Shown: in pieces, positions 17,244 to 26,936 of the stretch
Layout of the letters: every line of letters begins with the position of its first letter
Numbering within the stretch: position 1 is the first letter of the stretch
DNA from: Frateuria_A yonginensis
Lineage (GTDB): Bacteria; Pseudomonadota; Gammaproteobacteria; Xanthomonadales; Rhodanobacteraceae
Direction: 5' to 3'
DNA length: 64,000 bases
NCBI RefSeq assembly: GCF_037137055.1
Contig: NZ_JBBBNY010000012.1
Span: 1-64,000, forward strand
Made by a program: the position numbers and the translations under genes
Notes under the pieces: generated by a model
The model's input: only the letters and a program-made list of their open reading frames with translations
Database searches by the model: none
What the model was told of the DNA's origin: nothing

Positions 17244-18890
17244 ATGATCCTCGGACGCTTCCTGCGCCAGCACTACCGGACACTTGCCGGCGCGGCGCTG
17301 CTGTCCTGCGCCAGCGCCGCCTCCACGGTGGCGCTGTTGTCGCACATCAACCGGCTGGCCTCGGCGGGCATGCATGGCCCGGCGTCGCGCCCGCTGCTGC
17401 TGGGCATCCTGTGGCTGGCCTGCCTGCTCGCCACCAACGCCCTGTCCCAGTTGCTGCTGGCGCGGCTGGGCGGGAGCCTGGTAGCACAGCTGCGGACGGA
17501 GCTTTCGCGCCGCTTCGTCGCCATGGAGTACGAGAAGCTGGCCGACCGCAAGCACGCGGTGTTCGGCTCGCTCATCGAGGACGTCGCAGCCATCGCGCCG
17601 CTCGCGCTGGTGGCGCCCCTGCTTGCCTACAACCTGCTGCTCGCCGTGCTGTATGCAAGCTACCTCGCGACCGTGTCGATCGCGCTGCTCGGCACGCTGT
17701 TGCTGTTCCTGGGCACCAGCCTGGCAGCCTCGCTGGCGCTCGAGCGCGTCATGCGGGACAGACTCGATGAACTGCGCCAGGCCAACGAGAAGGTATTCGA
17801 GTACTTCCGGTTCATCGGCGAAGGCAAGAAGGAGATGAGCCTCAATGCCGCGCGCGCCAGGCAGTTCTCCGACGAGCTGATGCTCCCCGCCATCGGCCGC
17901 GCGCGTGGCCTCATGGTGCGGGCCCACGCGGGCCTGGGGCTCAACGAGGCCTGGTCGATGGCCGTCATGTACGGTTCGGTCTTCCTGATCGTCTATCTCG
18001 GATACGCCGCCTTCGCGATGAGGCAGGACACCATCGTCCGCTTCGTGATCGGTGCGGTATTCCTGGGCGGGCCGGTGAGCTTCATCGTGAGCGCGGGGCG
18101 GCAGGTGGCCGTCGGGGCGGCAAGCCTGCGGCACCTGGAGCGCGTCGGGCTGGATGCCGACGTCGATGCGGACGCCAACGTGCCCAGGGCGGCGCGGCGC
18201 CGGACGTTCGAGTCGTGGCGCACGATCAGGCTGCAGGGCGTCTGCTATAGCTACCCGGGCAGCGCCGCGGCGAAGCCCACGGTGGGCCCTGTCGATCTGG
18301 AGATCGCGCGCGGCGAGACGATCTTCATCGTGGGCGGCAACGGCAGCGGCAAGTCCACGCTGCTGCTCCTGCTGACCTCCCTGCTGAGGCCGCACGCCGG
18401 AACCATCTATCTCGACGACACGCCCATCGAGACGGACCTGCGCTCGTACCGGGAGCGGTTCACCGGGGTGTTCGGCGACTTCTTCCTGTTCCCCCACGTG
18501 CTGGACGCGGCGGGCAATCGCTTGTCCGACGAGCGGATCGAGCAACTGCTGCGCGTGCTCGACCTGGACGCCCAGGTGGAGGCGCACGAGGGCGAGCTGT
18601 CCCGGCTGGCGCTGTCCACCGGCCAGCGCAAGCGACTGGCCTTGCTCCAGTGCTACGCCGAGGACCGCGACATCTTCTTCTTCGACGAGTGGGCCGCCGA
18701 CCAGGACGTGCACTTTCGCGACCACTTCTACCGCACCCTGCTGCCCGCGCTGAAGGCCGGCGGCAAGACCGTCGTGGCGATCAGCCACGACGATCGCTAC
18801 TTCCACATGGCGGACCGGGTGATCGCCCTCGATGCGGGGAGGGTGGTGCGCGCTCCCTCGCGCGACGCGGTCGCCGCGCTCAGCTCTTGA
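17244..18890 (+). CDS. Cyclic-peptide-type ABC exporter (PvdE/SyrD-like) of the lanthipeptide operon
   Basis: A 548-residue half-transporter: six membrane segments (residues about 10-310) and a C-terminal ATPase with Walker A GGNGSGKST (Lys370), signature LSTGQRKRL, and Walker B FFFDEWAADQD. The FDEWAADQDP-like Walker B, the TGVFGDFFLF segment and the length match the cyclic peptide transporter family of PvdE and SyrD, which also includes exporters in microviridin clusters. There is no N-terminal C39 peptidase domain, so unlike a LanT it cannot cut a double-glycine leader. It starts ten bases after lanM. Predicted to move the modified peptide across the inner membrane. Its end overlaps the convergent yadH-like gene by 11 bases. 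Confidence 0.85.
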   Translation: MILGRFLRQHYRTLAGAALLSCASAASTVALLSHINRLASAGMHGPASRPLLLGILWLACLLATNALSQLLLARLGGSLVAQLRTELSRRFVAMEYEKLADRKHAVFGSLIEDVAAIAPLALVAPLLAYNLLLAVLYASYLATVSIALLGTLLLFLGTSLAASLALERVMRDRLDELRQANEKVFEYFRFIGEGKKEMSLNAARARQFSDELMLPAIGRARGLMVRAHAGLGLNEAWSMAVMYGSVFLIVYLGYAAFAMRQDTIVRFVIGAVFLGGPVSFIVSAGRQVAVGAASLRHLERVGLDADVDADANVPRAARRRTFESWRTIRLQGVCYSYPGSAAAKPTVGPVDLEIARGETIFIVGGNGSGKSTLLLLLTSLLRPHAGTIYLDDTPIETDLRSYRERFTGVFGDFFLFPHVLDAAGNRLSDERIEQLLRVLDLDAQVEAHEGELSRLALSTGQRKRLALLQCYAEDRDIFFFDEWAADQDVHFRDHFYRTLLPALKAGGKTVVAISHDDRYFHMADRVIALDAGRVVRAPSRDAVAALSS

Positions 18891-19640
18891 GCTTGTAGCC
18901 GGTGCGGAAGATCCAGCCGACCGACGCCAGACAGGCGACCAGGAAGCCCGTGATCGCCGCCAGGCTGGTGCCGACGGCGACGTCGGCCAGGTCGTAGAAG
19001 CTCCAGCGGAAGCCGCTGACCAGGTAGACCACCGGATTGAGCAGGGTCACCTTCTGCCAGAACGGCGGCAGCATGTGGATGGAGTAGAAGCTGCCGCCCA
19101 GGAATGTGAGCGGGGTGATCACCAGCAGCGGGATCACCTGCAGCTTCTCGAAGTTGTCCGCCCAGATCCCGATGATGAAGCCGAACAGGCTGAAGGTGAT
19201 CGAGGTCAGCAGCAGGAACGCGACCATCAGCAGCGGATGGGCGATCTGGTAATCGACGAACAGGCGCGCCGTGGCCAGGATGATCACGCCGACGATCACC
19301 GACTTGGTCGCGGCCGCCCCGACGTAGCCGGCGACGATCTCCACGAACGACACCGGCGCGGAGTGGATCTCGTAGATGGTGCCGGTGAACTTGGGAAAGT
19401 AGATGCCGAACGAGGCGTTGGACACGCTCTGCATCAGCAGCGAGAGCATGATCAGCCCCGGGATGATGAAGGCGCCGTAGCTCACGCCCTCGACCGAGGT
19501 GATGCGCGAGCCGATGGCCGAGCCGAATACCACGAAGTACAGCGAGGTCGAGAGCACCGGCGAGGCGATCGACTGCATCAGCGTGCGCCGCGTGCGGGCC
19601 ATCTCGAACTTGTAGATGGCGGCGATGGCATACCAGTTCA

Positions 19641-19641
<1 letters not shown>
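18880..19641 (-). CDS. yadH: ABC-2 type permease, YadH-like
   Basis: A 253-residue ABC-2 membrane protein with six hydrophobic segments. The blocks TSLYFVVFGSAIGSR, FIIPGLIM, and TPLTFLGGSFYSIHMLPPFW followed by LNPVVYLVSGFR match the YadH/NodJ-type permease family. The start ATG (19641) shares one base with the stop of the ATPase gene (TGATG), so the two are translationally coupled. Together they form a simple exporter whose substrate is unknown in related bacteria. Although it lies next to the lanthipeptide operon, its orientation is opposite and its type is conserved housekeeping, so I do not read it as immunity. Confidence 0.85.
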
Positions 19642-20603
<962 letters not shown>

Positions 20604-21153
20604 CGGCAGGCACCCCGCCGAGTTGCGCAATGCAGGCTCATGGCGTTCCTTGTGGGTGAAGGAGGCGGCCGCATGCGGGCCGCACTGCCGGCGCATGCTA
20701 GCGCGGACCGCCCGTCCGTGCAGCGTACGGACGACGGCGCCCAGGATGCGACCCGTGCAGGCGGGCCTGACGTCCGTACGCTGCGCTGCCGAAGGTCGCG
20801 CCCACGTGGCCGTGCCGGCATTGCCCTTGAACCGGTCCGGGTCGGCCCGCACCTCGCCCGGATCATGGCCGGGCCTTTTGGCACCGTCTGCTTGCGGGTG
20901 CATGTCCGCAGCATTGCCGTGAGGGTGCTGCCGCGCGTGGTGGTCGATGCCGCGCGGGCCTGGAGGTCGCGAGGATCCGCTTCATGAAAATTCCACGGCA
21001 GGCGATCGGTGCGGACGGACCGCATGGCCGCAGGGTGTCGGACGGGGGCGCCCGCCGGCGATACGGCGATCGGCCGCAAGGCATCCTTCGATGCCCATCG
21101 AAGCGTTCACCTGCCGCCGCGGCTGACCTGGGTCCTCCCCTCGACCGCCGCCG
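20604..21153. other. Divergent promoter region with a 14-bp inverted repeat
   Basis: About 550 bases between the yadG-like gene and the DHA2 exporter gene, with no credible gene. It contains a perfect 14-base inverted repeat with arms at 20720-20733 and 20771-20784 and a 37-base spacer. The arm ends in ACGGACG, and a further CGTCCGT copy at 20713-20719 forms a shorter dyad with the left arm. This suggests repeated binding sites for a dimeric repressor or activator of one or both exporter genes. No regulator gene is adjacent. Confidence 0.45.
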
Positions 21154-22524
21154 ATGAACTCCCCGCACGGCATCGCAAGAGTCACCACCGCCACCAGCTT
21201 CGGTTTCGCGCTGGTGCAGCTGGACGTGACCATCGTGAACGTGGCGCTGCCACGGATCGCCGCGCAGCTGCAGGCGGGCGTCGATCGCCTGCAGTGGGTG
21301 GTGGACGGCTATGCGCTGGTGTTCGCCGCGCTGCTGCTCAGCATGGGTTACCTGGGCGACCGGATCGGCGCGCGCAAGGTGTTTCTCGCCGGCATGGCGC
21401 TGTTCGCACTGGCTTCGCTGGCCTGCGGCCTGGCGCCGGGCATCGGCTGGTTGGTTGCCGGGCGCGCGTTGCAGGGCCTGGGCGCGGCGACGATGCTGCC
21501 CAGTTCGCTGGCGCTGCTCAACCATGCCACCGCGCATGCGCCCGCGGTCCGCGCGCGTGCCATCGGCTGGTGGACGGCGGCGGGCGCCATCGCCATCGCC
21601 GCGGGGCCGATCCTGGGCGGGCTGCTGCTCGGCCTCGGCGGCTGGCGCAGCATCTTCCTGGTCAACCTGCCGGTGTGTGCGGTCGGCGTCGCGCTGGCCT
21701 GGGCGTTGCCGGAAACCATCCGCAAGCCGGCGCCGGACGGCTTCGACCTGGCCGGGCAGGTGCTCGCGGTGGCCATGCTGGGGGCGCTGATCGGCGCCGT
21801 GATCGAGGCGCGTCCGCTCGGCCTGTCCAGTCCCTGGGTGATCGGCGGCTTCGCCCTGGCGCTGGCGGCCGGTGGCGGCTTCCTGCACGTCGAGCGGCGC
21901 AGCCCGCACCCGATGCTGCCGCTGCACTTCTTCCGCCTGCCGGGGTTCAGCAGCGCGGTGGGCTACGGCATCGCGGTCAACCTGGCCTACTACGGGCTGG
22001 TGTTCCTGCTGAGCCTGTACCTGCAGACCGTGCTGCACTACAGCCCGGTGCGGACCGGCCTGGCCTACCTGCCGCTGACCGCGACCTTCTTCCTCATCAA
22101 CATCGTCAGTGGCTGGTGGGTCGGCCGCGCCGGGGCGCGGCAGCCGATGACCGTGGGCGCGCTGGTCGCCGCGGCGGCGTTCATCCCGCTGCTGTGGGTC
22201 GACGCCGGCAGTTCGTACTGGCGGATGCTGCCTGCGTTCGCGCTGCTGCCGCTGGGCATGGGCCTGGGCGTGCCGGCGATGACGCACACGGTGCTGTCCG
22301 CGGTGGACAAGGCGTGGTCCGGGGTGGCCTCGGCGGTGCTCAATGCCGCGCGCCAGGCGGCCGGTGCCATGGGCGTGGCGCTGTTCGGTGCCCTGGCGGG
22401 CAACCGTGCGCAGGGCATCGTGGGCGGGCTGCACGCATCGACCGGCATCTCGATGGTGCTGCTGCTGGCGGCGGCCGCGCTCGGCCATTGGGGCGTCGGG
22501 CGCTCGGCCGGGCGTTCGGGCTGA
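21154..22524 (+). CDS. DHA2-type MFS drug exporter (EmrB/QacA-like)
   Basis: A 456-residue permease with about fourteen hydrophobic segments, as in the DHA2 drug:proton antiporter group. Characteristic blocks are LDVTIVNVALPRIA in helix 1, the LGDRIGARKVF motif A, and WWTAAGAIAIAAGPILGGLLL (motif C, antiporter motif) in helix 5. Residues about 400-456 close with a typical AxxLLxxA helix. Likely exports small hydrophobic compounds. The start is the ATG at 21154 directly before MNSPHGIARVTTATSF. It is oriented away from the YadGH genes and shares their upstream region. Confidence 0.85.
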   Translation: MNSPHGIARVTTATSFGFALVQLDVTIVNVALPRIAAQLQAGVDRLQWVVDGYALVFAALLLSMGYLGDRIGARKVFLAGMALFALASLACGLAPGIGWLVAGRALQGLGAATMLPSSLALLNHATAHAPAVRARAIGWWTAAGAIAIAAGPILGGLLLGLGGWRSIFLVNLPVCAVGVALAWALPETIRKPAPDGFDLAGQVLAVAMLGALIGAVIEARPLGLSSPWVIGGFALALAAGGGFLHVERRSPHPMLPLHFFRLPGFSSAVGYGIAVNLAYYGLVFLLSLYLQTVLHYSPVRTGLAYLPLTATFFLINIVSGWWVGRAGARQPMTVGALVAAAAFIPLLWVDAGSSYWRMLPAFALLPLGMGLGVPAMTHTVLSAVDKAWSGVASAVLNAARQAAGAMGVALFGALAGNRAQGIVGGLHASTGISMVLLLAAAALGHWGVGRSAGRSG

Positions 22525-22642
22525 GCACGGCGTCGAAAGGCCGTCCGCGATCCGACGCGGCGCACCGCCGCATCGCGTGGCCCGCACGGATCGGCGCTAC
22601 CATCGCCGCCGGAACGGACCTGCGCCAGCAGAGGTGAGGGTG

Positions 22643-23161
22643 ATGAACGACGAAATGAAGCGTTGCCCGGCCTGCGCCGAACTGATCCAGGCCGCGGCAC
22701 GCAAATGCCGCTACTGCGGCACCGACATCGACGCCTACGTGGCGACCCACGAGGCGAGTGTCGAGAAGACCCTGTTCGCGGGCCACCCCCGCGCGCTCTA
22801 CACCTTCGGCCAGTACGTGATCGTCGTCTGCACGCTGGGCCTCGCCCTGCTGGTCTACTGGCTGCGCAGCCTGAGCCTCACCTTCACCATCACCACCCAG
22901 CGCGTGCGCGTCGAGCGCGGCCTGCTGTCCAAGTCGCAGGACAACCTCGAGCTGTTCCGCGTGGACCACTTCGACGTGCTCAAGCCGCTGGGCATGCGCC
23001 TGGTCGGCCTGTGCCGCGTGCAGCTGCACTCCTCCGACCCGGAGATGCCGATGGTCGACCTGTTCGGCATTCCCGGGCTGGAAGGGCTGGCCGACACCCT
23101 GCGCGAGTGCTCGCTGCAGGAGCGTGCCCGCCGGCGGGTACTGCCGATGGAGCAGATGTAG
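22643..23161 (+). CDS. Membrane PH-domain protein with N-terminal zinc ribbon
   Basis: A 172-residue protein. Residues about 7-27 form a zinc ribbon (CPACAELIQAAARKCRYCG, two CxxC pairs). A hydrophobic segment near 55-75 (YVIVVCTLGLALLVYWL) follows, and residues 78-150 form a bacterial PH (bPH2) domain (LTFTITTQRVRVERGLLSKSQDNLELFRVDHFDV split by the usual strand order). Such proteins are membrane-associated and of unknown function. The ATG at 22643 has GAGGTGAGG upstream. The next gene starts five bases after its stop. Confidence 0.75.
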   Translation: MNDEMKRCPACAELIQAAARKCRYCGTDIDAYVATHEASVEKTLFAGHPRALYTFGQYVIVVCTLGLALLVYWLRSLSLTFTITTQRVRVERGLLSKSQDNLELFRVDHFDVLKPLGMRLVGLCRVQLHSSDPEMPMVDLFGIPGLEGLADTLRECSLQERARRRVLPMEQM

Positions 23162-23165
23162 CGGC

Positions 23166-24020
23166 GTGCGGCTGTCCGCGGACTTGCCAAGGCTCGCGCC
23201 GGATCCGGTCATCGGCACGCTCGACGCGCCCGGCGCCTGGCGGGCGCGCGCCGAGCTGCGCGCGGGCATCGAGGCGCGCTGGCCGGAGGTGGCCGATGGC
23301 GAGGCGATCGCCGGTCTTCCCGCCGACGTGCAGGCGCTGTGGCGACGGCTGGACCGCGCGGACGCGGCGCTGCACCGGCGCCTGCGCGCCGCCGTGCGCG
23401 CCGGTGCCGGGCCCCGCCTGCTCGAGCACTGGCGGGCGGAGACCGAGGCGCCGCCCGGGGGCGAGGGCTACGACGCGCTGGACGAACTGGTCGCCGGCGT
23501 CCTGCGGTCGCCCGACCCGGGCGAGGTGCCCGCCCTGCCGCCGGAGATGGTCTTCTACCAGCCGACGCCGGCGCGCCACGTGCTGGACATGCTCCTGCGC
23601 CTGAACCTCCACGCGGGCGACGTGCTGGTCGACCTCGGCGCCGGGCTGGGCCACGTTCCCCTGCTGGCTGCGGCCTGCACCGCGGCGCGCGCGGTCGGCA
23701 TCGAGATCGCGCCCGCCTACGTCGCCAGCGCGCGGAGCGCGGCACGCGCGCTGGGACTGGATCGGGCGCACTTCCTCGCGCAGGACGCACGCGCGGCCGA
23801 CCTGTCGACGGGCACCGTGTTCTTCCTCTACACGCCGTTCCGCGGCACGGTGCTGCGCGCGATGCTCGACGCGCTGCGCGCCGAGGCTGCCCACCGCAAC
23901 CTGCGGCTGTGCAGCTTCGGCCCATGCACCCTGGCGCTGGCCGACGAGCCGTGGCTGCGCACCGACGCGCCGCCCGTGGCGGACCGGGTGGCGCTGTTCC
24001 ACGCCGGGCCCGCTGCGTGA
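23166..24020 (+). CDS. SAM-dependent methyltransferase-like protein
   Basis: A protein of about 284 residues with a Rossmann methyltransferase core in its second half: LVDLGAGLGHVPLLAA (motif I, SAM binding), then GIEIAPAYVASAR (motif II acidic loop) and FFLYTPFRG in the position of motif IV. The YTPF instead of NPPY suggests a small-molecule, lipid or protein target rather than DNA. The N-terminal half is an alpha-rich domain. Start chosen as the GTG at 23166, five bases after the preceding stop; a codon at 23124 within the preceding gene is the alternative. Confidence 0.65.
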   Translation: MRLSADLPRLAPDPVIGTLDAPGAWRARAELRAGIEARWPEVADGEAIAGLPADVQALWRRLDRADAALHRRLRAAVRAGAGPRLLEHWRAETEAPPGGEGYDALDELVAGVLRSPDPGEVPALPPEMVFYQPTPARHVLDMLLRLNLHAGDVLVDLGAGLGHVPLLAAACTAARAVGIEIAPAYVASARSAARALGLDRAHFLAQDARAADLSTGTVFFLYTPFRGTVLRAMLDALRAEAAHRNLRLCSFGPCTLALADEPWLRTDAPPVADRVALFHAGPAA

Positions 24021-24094
24021 GACCGGGGCATGCCTTCACGGGCGAGGGCGGGGTCGCCTCGTACGCTGACTGCCCACGTACGCGGGGATGCGCC

Positions 24095-24646
24095 ATGTTC
24101 GCCCGCCTGCTCCTGCTCGCCCTGCTGGTCGCACCCGCAGCCCTTGCCCAGGCGCCGCCCAGCGTGCCCGGCCGATACCGGCTGCGGATCTGCGAGGGCT
24201 CCTGCAACGCGGGGGTGCCGTGGGCGGAGGGCACGCTGGTGCTGCTCGCCATGCCGATGCGCGACGCAGCCGGGGCGGTACGGACCACCCCGGGTGGCGA
24301 GCCGGTGAACGGGTGCTTCCTGTTCACCACGCTTCGCCGGCACGGCCTGCTCGGCGGGCCTCGGGCGGGTCCCGCCCTGTGGCGGGGCGAGCGCCTCGGC
24401 GGGGTATGGGTGGACCTCGACCCGGAGGGCGTCGATGCCTCTTACGTACTGGTTCTTCGCGTGGCCCCCGGCGGCCTGGCGGGCAAGGGGCTTTCCTCGT
24501 ACGCCAGTGCTCCGCGCCCGCCGCCCCTGCCGCCGGACCCGGTGGTCGCCGAGCGCCAGGGCGATGCCGATGCACGGATGTGCGATGCGTGGGCCCTGGA
24601 AAGCGCGCACGGCCCGGCCTGCACGCGCCTGTCCGCGTGCCGGTGA
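24095..24646 (+). CDS. Secreted protein, unknown function
   Basis: A 183-residue protein with a cleavable signal peptide (MFARLLLLALLVAPAALA, cleavage after ALA). The mature part starts QAPPSVPGRYRLRIC and has conserved-looking Cys pairs (RICEGSC and near the C-terminus MCDAWALE). It does not match a family I can name. Likely periplasmic. It begins 74 bases after the methyltransferase gene. Confidence 0.55.
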   Translation: MFARLLLLALLVAPAALAQAPPSVPGRYRLRICEGSCNAGVPWAEGTLVLLAMPMRDAAGAVRTTPGGEPVNGCFLFTTLRRHGLLGGPRAGPALWRGERLGGVWVDLDPEGVDASYVLVLRVAPGGLAGKGLSSYASAPRPPPLPPDPVVAERQGDADARMCDAWALESAHGPACTRLSACR

Positions 24647-24753
24647 ACGATCCGTGCGGCCCGGCGCGCGCGCCGCTGCCGGGCGTGACCAATGGCAGGT
24701 CACGCGTGGCGGACGCAACGGAATACTGGCGCGTCCCAGTGGGGAGGGCGCCC

Positions 24754-25455
24754 GTGTTCGACTCCAGGAAGCACCGTATCGCCGCGGCGGCCGTCGCGCT
24801 GGCCTACGTCGCCATCCAGACCTTCCAGTGGTACGCCTTCGCGCAGCTGCCACCGGCGTCCGCGCCCGAGGCACAACTGCTGCAAGGGCCGCTGCCGATC
24901 AACCTGACGCGGGCCGTGGCCATGCTGCTGGCCTTTCCCGCGCTGATCTACCTGTTCCTGGTCACTTGCGGCCTGGTCGCGCGTCGGGCGCCCGCGTGCG
25001 GGGTGGCCGCGCTTCTCGGCTTCCTCGTGTTCTGCGTGCTCGAAATCCAGCTGCGCTCGGTCGAGCTGTTCTACGTGTTCCTGCACCTGCCGGCGCAGTA
25101 CGAAGCGGCGACATCGGCGCTGGAGCGCTCGGGCGTGCTGGCGGCGAAGGCCGCCTTCGAAGCCGTGCAGCACGCGCTGTATTTCCCGCTCGGCCTGGGC
25201 TGGACGATCGCGAGCGTGCTGGTCTGCCTCGGCCTGGGCGAGCGGCGCATCGACTGGCTGGCGCGCGCGGCCTTCGGCCTCAACGCCCTGCGCCTGCTGC
25301 TGCGCATGGGCGACACCTACCTGCTGGGCACCCGCTTCGATGATGCGTACACCGCCGCCTACCTGCCGCTGGTGTTCCTGACCTTCGTTCCCGTGGCGGC
25401 CTGGTTGCTGCTGCGTGGCGAGGGCATGCGGCCGGAGCGGCGGCCGGTGTCCTGA
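24754..25455 (+). CDS. Six-helix membrane protein, unknown function
   Basis: A protein of about 233 residues with around six hydrophobic segments and short loops. The GTG at 24754 is taken as start because GGGGAGGG lies just before it and the chain then opens MFDSRKHRIAAAAVALAYVA, a positive-inside first helix. Longer in-frame extensions are out of keeping with the composition of the rest. No catalytic or transporter motif is recognised. Confidence 0.55.
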   Translation: MFDSRKHRIAAAAVALAYVAIQTFQWYAFAQLPPASAPEAQLLQGPLPINLTRAVAMLLAFPALIYLFLVTCGLVARRAPACGVAALLGFLVFCVLEIQLRSVELFYVFLHLPAQYEAATSALERSGVLAAKAAFEAVQHALYFPLGLGWTIASVLVCLGLGERRIDWLARAAFGLNALRLLLRMGDTYLLGTRFDDAYTAAYLPLVFLTFVPVAAWLLLRGEGMRPERRPVS

Positions 25456-25527
25456 GATGCGCACCGCTGCCGTGCGCGGGTGCGTCTTCTACCGTGTTCA
25501 TGCATGTCCGACGGCAAGGAGGTTTCC

Positions 25528-26169
25528 ATGGGTCCCTACCTGATGCTTGCCGCGACGGCGGCCGCAGGCACGACGCCGGTGGCGGCGCCGCCCGATGTCG
25601 CCGCCCCCTACCGCGAGGCGGACTGGCGGGGTGCCCGCCGCGTGGCGCTGGCCGGTGGCGGGGAGTTGCGCCTGCTGCGTTCCGGCAAGGACGTGTATGT
25701 GGCCGTGCACGGACCGGCACGGGGCTATCCGAGCCTCTGCGTGGGTGGCCCGGGGCGCGTGGACATCCTGCATGCGTCGGCGGCGCTGGGCACGGTCTCC
25801 TACCTGCATGCCGGCGGTGCGTGGCGCCTGCAGCAGCCGTTCGCCTGGCAGCTGCGGGACCAGGGCGGAGCGCAGGAGGCGCCGGCGGGCGTACTGGCCG
25901 CCCGGCGGGCGGCGTTCTTCCGGCAGCATGGGTGGCTTTCGACGGCGAGCGTCGCGGGGGCGCCGGTGCGCATGTTCCGCATCCGGCTCGACGCGACGCG
26001 GCAGTGGCTGGGCGTGGTGTTCCTCGACACGGCGACCATGCACACGTCGTACTGGCCCGCGTCGATGGGACCGGCGTGCCGTAACCTGCCGCTGGTGAAA
26101 GGCGACGCACCCGCCGCGCTCGATTTCGATCCGGCGAGCTGGAGTTCGCTGGAGGATGCGGTACGGTAG
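25528..26169 (+). CDS. Secreted protein, unknown function
   Basis: A 213-residue protein preceded by a strong AAGGAGG ribosome site (25516-25522), which fixes the start at 25528. The N-terminus MGPYLMLAATAAAGTTPVAA is a plausible signal peptide. The mature part is beta-rich, with two Cys (in YPSLCVGGPG and MGPACRNLP) that could form a disulfide, and resembles uncharacterised exported proteins of Xanthomonadales. No function assigned. Confidence 0.55.
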   Translation: MGPYLMLAATAAAGTTPVAAPPDVAAPYREADWRGARRVALAGGGELRLLRSGKDVYVAVHGPARGYPSLCVGGPGRVDILHASAALGTVSYLHAGGAWRLQQPFAWQLRDQGGAQEAPAGVLAARRAAFFRQHGWLSTASVAGAPVRMFRIRLDATRQWLGVVFLDTATMHTSYWPASMGPACRNLPLVKGDAPAALDFDPASWSSLEDAVR

Positions 26170-26252
26170 CGGTCCGCGCGCCGACGACGGGGAACCCCCG
26201 CGCCGTTGCGCGGTCCACGCACCATGTTTCTCCACAACGGACGCTGCCCGAC

Positions 26253-26843
26253 ATGACTTTGCACCGCTCGCTGCTTGCCGCCTCCCTGATCGCCACCGCC
26301 GCCGTGGTTTCCGTGCCGTCCGCGCACGCGGCCGATACCCTGGGCGGCAATCCCGTGCCGGGGGTGTGCATGCTCTCGCGCGAGGCGGTCTTCGCGCAGG
26401 CCAAGGTCGGCCAGGCCGCCAGCGAGCGCCTGGGCCAGCTCGCGCAGCAGGCACGTACGCAGCTGGACGACCAGCGCAAGCCGCTGGATACGGATCTGCA
26501 GAACTTCCAGCAGAAGGCGCCCTCGCTGAGCGAGGCGCAGCGCAAGCAGCAGGGTGAGGCCCTGCAGCAGCGCATGCAGGCGTACCAGACCCAGGCCGGC
26601 GAACTGAACCAGCGGATCCAGCTGACCCGCGCCAAGGCCATGCAGCGCATCGGCCAGGAAGCCGAGCCGATCGTCGCCAGCGTCTACAAGAGCCACCAGT
26701 GCGGGCTGTTGCTGGACCGTGATTCGGTACTTGGCGGCAACATGGCCAACGACCTGACCGGCGAAGTGGTGCAGGGCCTGGACCGCAAGATCACCACGCT
26801 GAGCTTCAACCTGGAACCGCTGCCCGCCGCGCAGGGCAAGTAA
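26253..26843 (+). CDS. OmpH/Skp-like periplasmic chaperone
   Basis: A 196-residue exported protein with a signal peptide ending AHA (residues 1-26) followed by VCMLSREAVFAQAKVGQAASERLGQLA, the N-terminal strand and helix typical of OmpH/Skp chaperones, and a long Gln/Arg-rich coiled-coil middle (residues about 60-130). Skp-type trimers hold unfolded outer-membrane proteins in the periplasm. The usual skp neighbours (bamA, lpxD) are absent, so this is an additional OmpH-like protein rather than the canonical skp. Function by homology. Confidence 0.75.
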   Translation: MTLHRSLLAASLIATAAVVSVPSAHAADTLGGNPVPGVCMLSREAVFAQAKVGQAASERLGQLAQQARTQLDDQRKPLDTDLQNFQQKAPSLSEAQRKQQGEALQQRMQAYQTQAGELNQRIQLTRAKAMQRIGQEAEPIVASVYKSHQCGLLLDRDSVLGGNMANDLTGEVVQGLDRKITTLSFNLEPLPAAQGK

Positions 26844-26936
26844 GCCACGCACGCCCGCCGGCCTGCGGCGCTGCCCAGGCCGGCGCCGGCGGCCCCGGTG
26901 CTAGAGTGAAGGACCCTGGACGACCCTCGAGCACCG

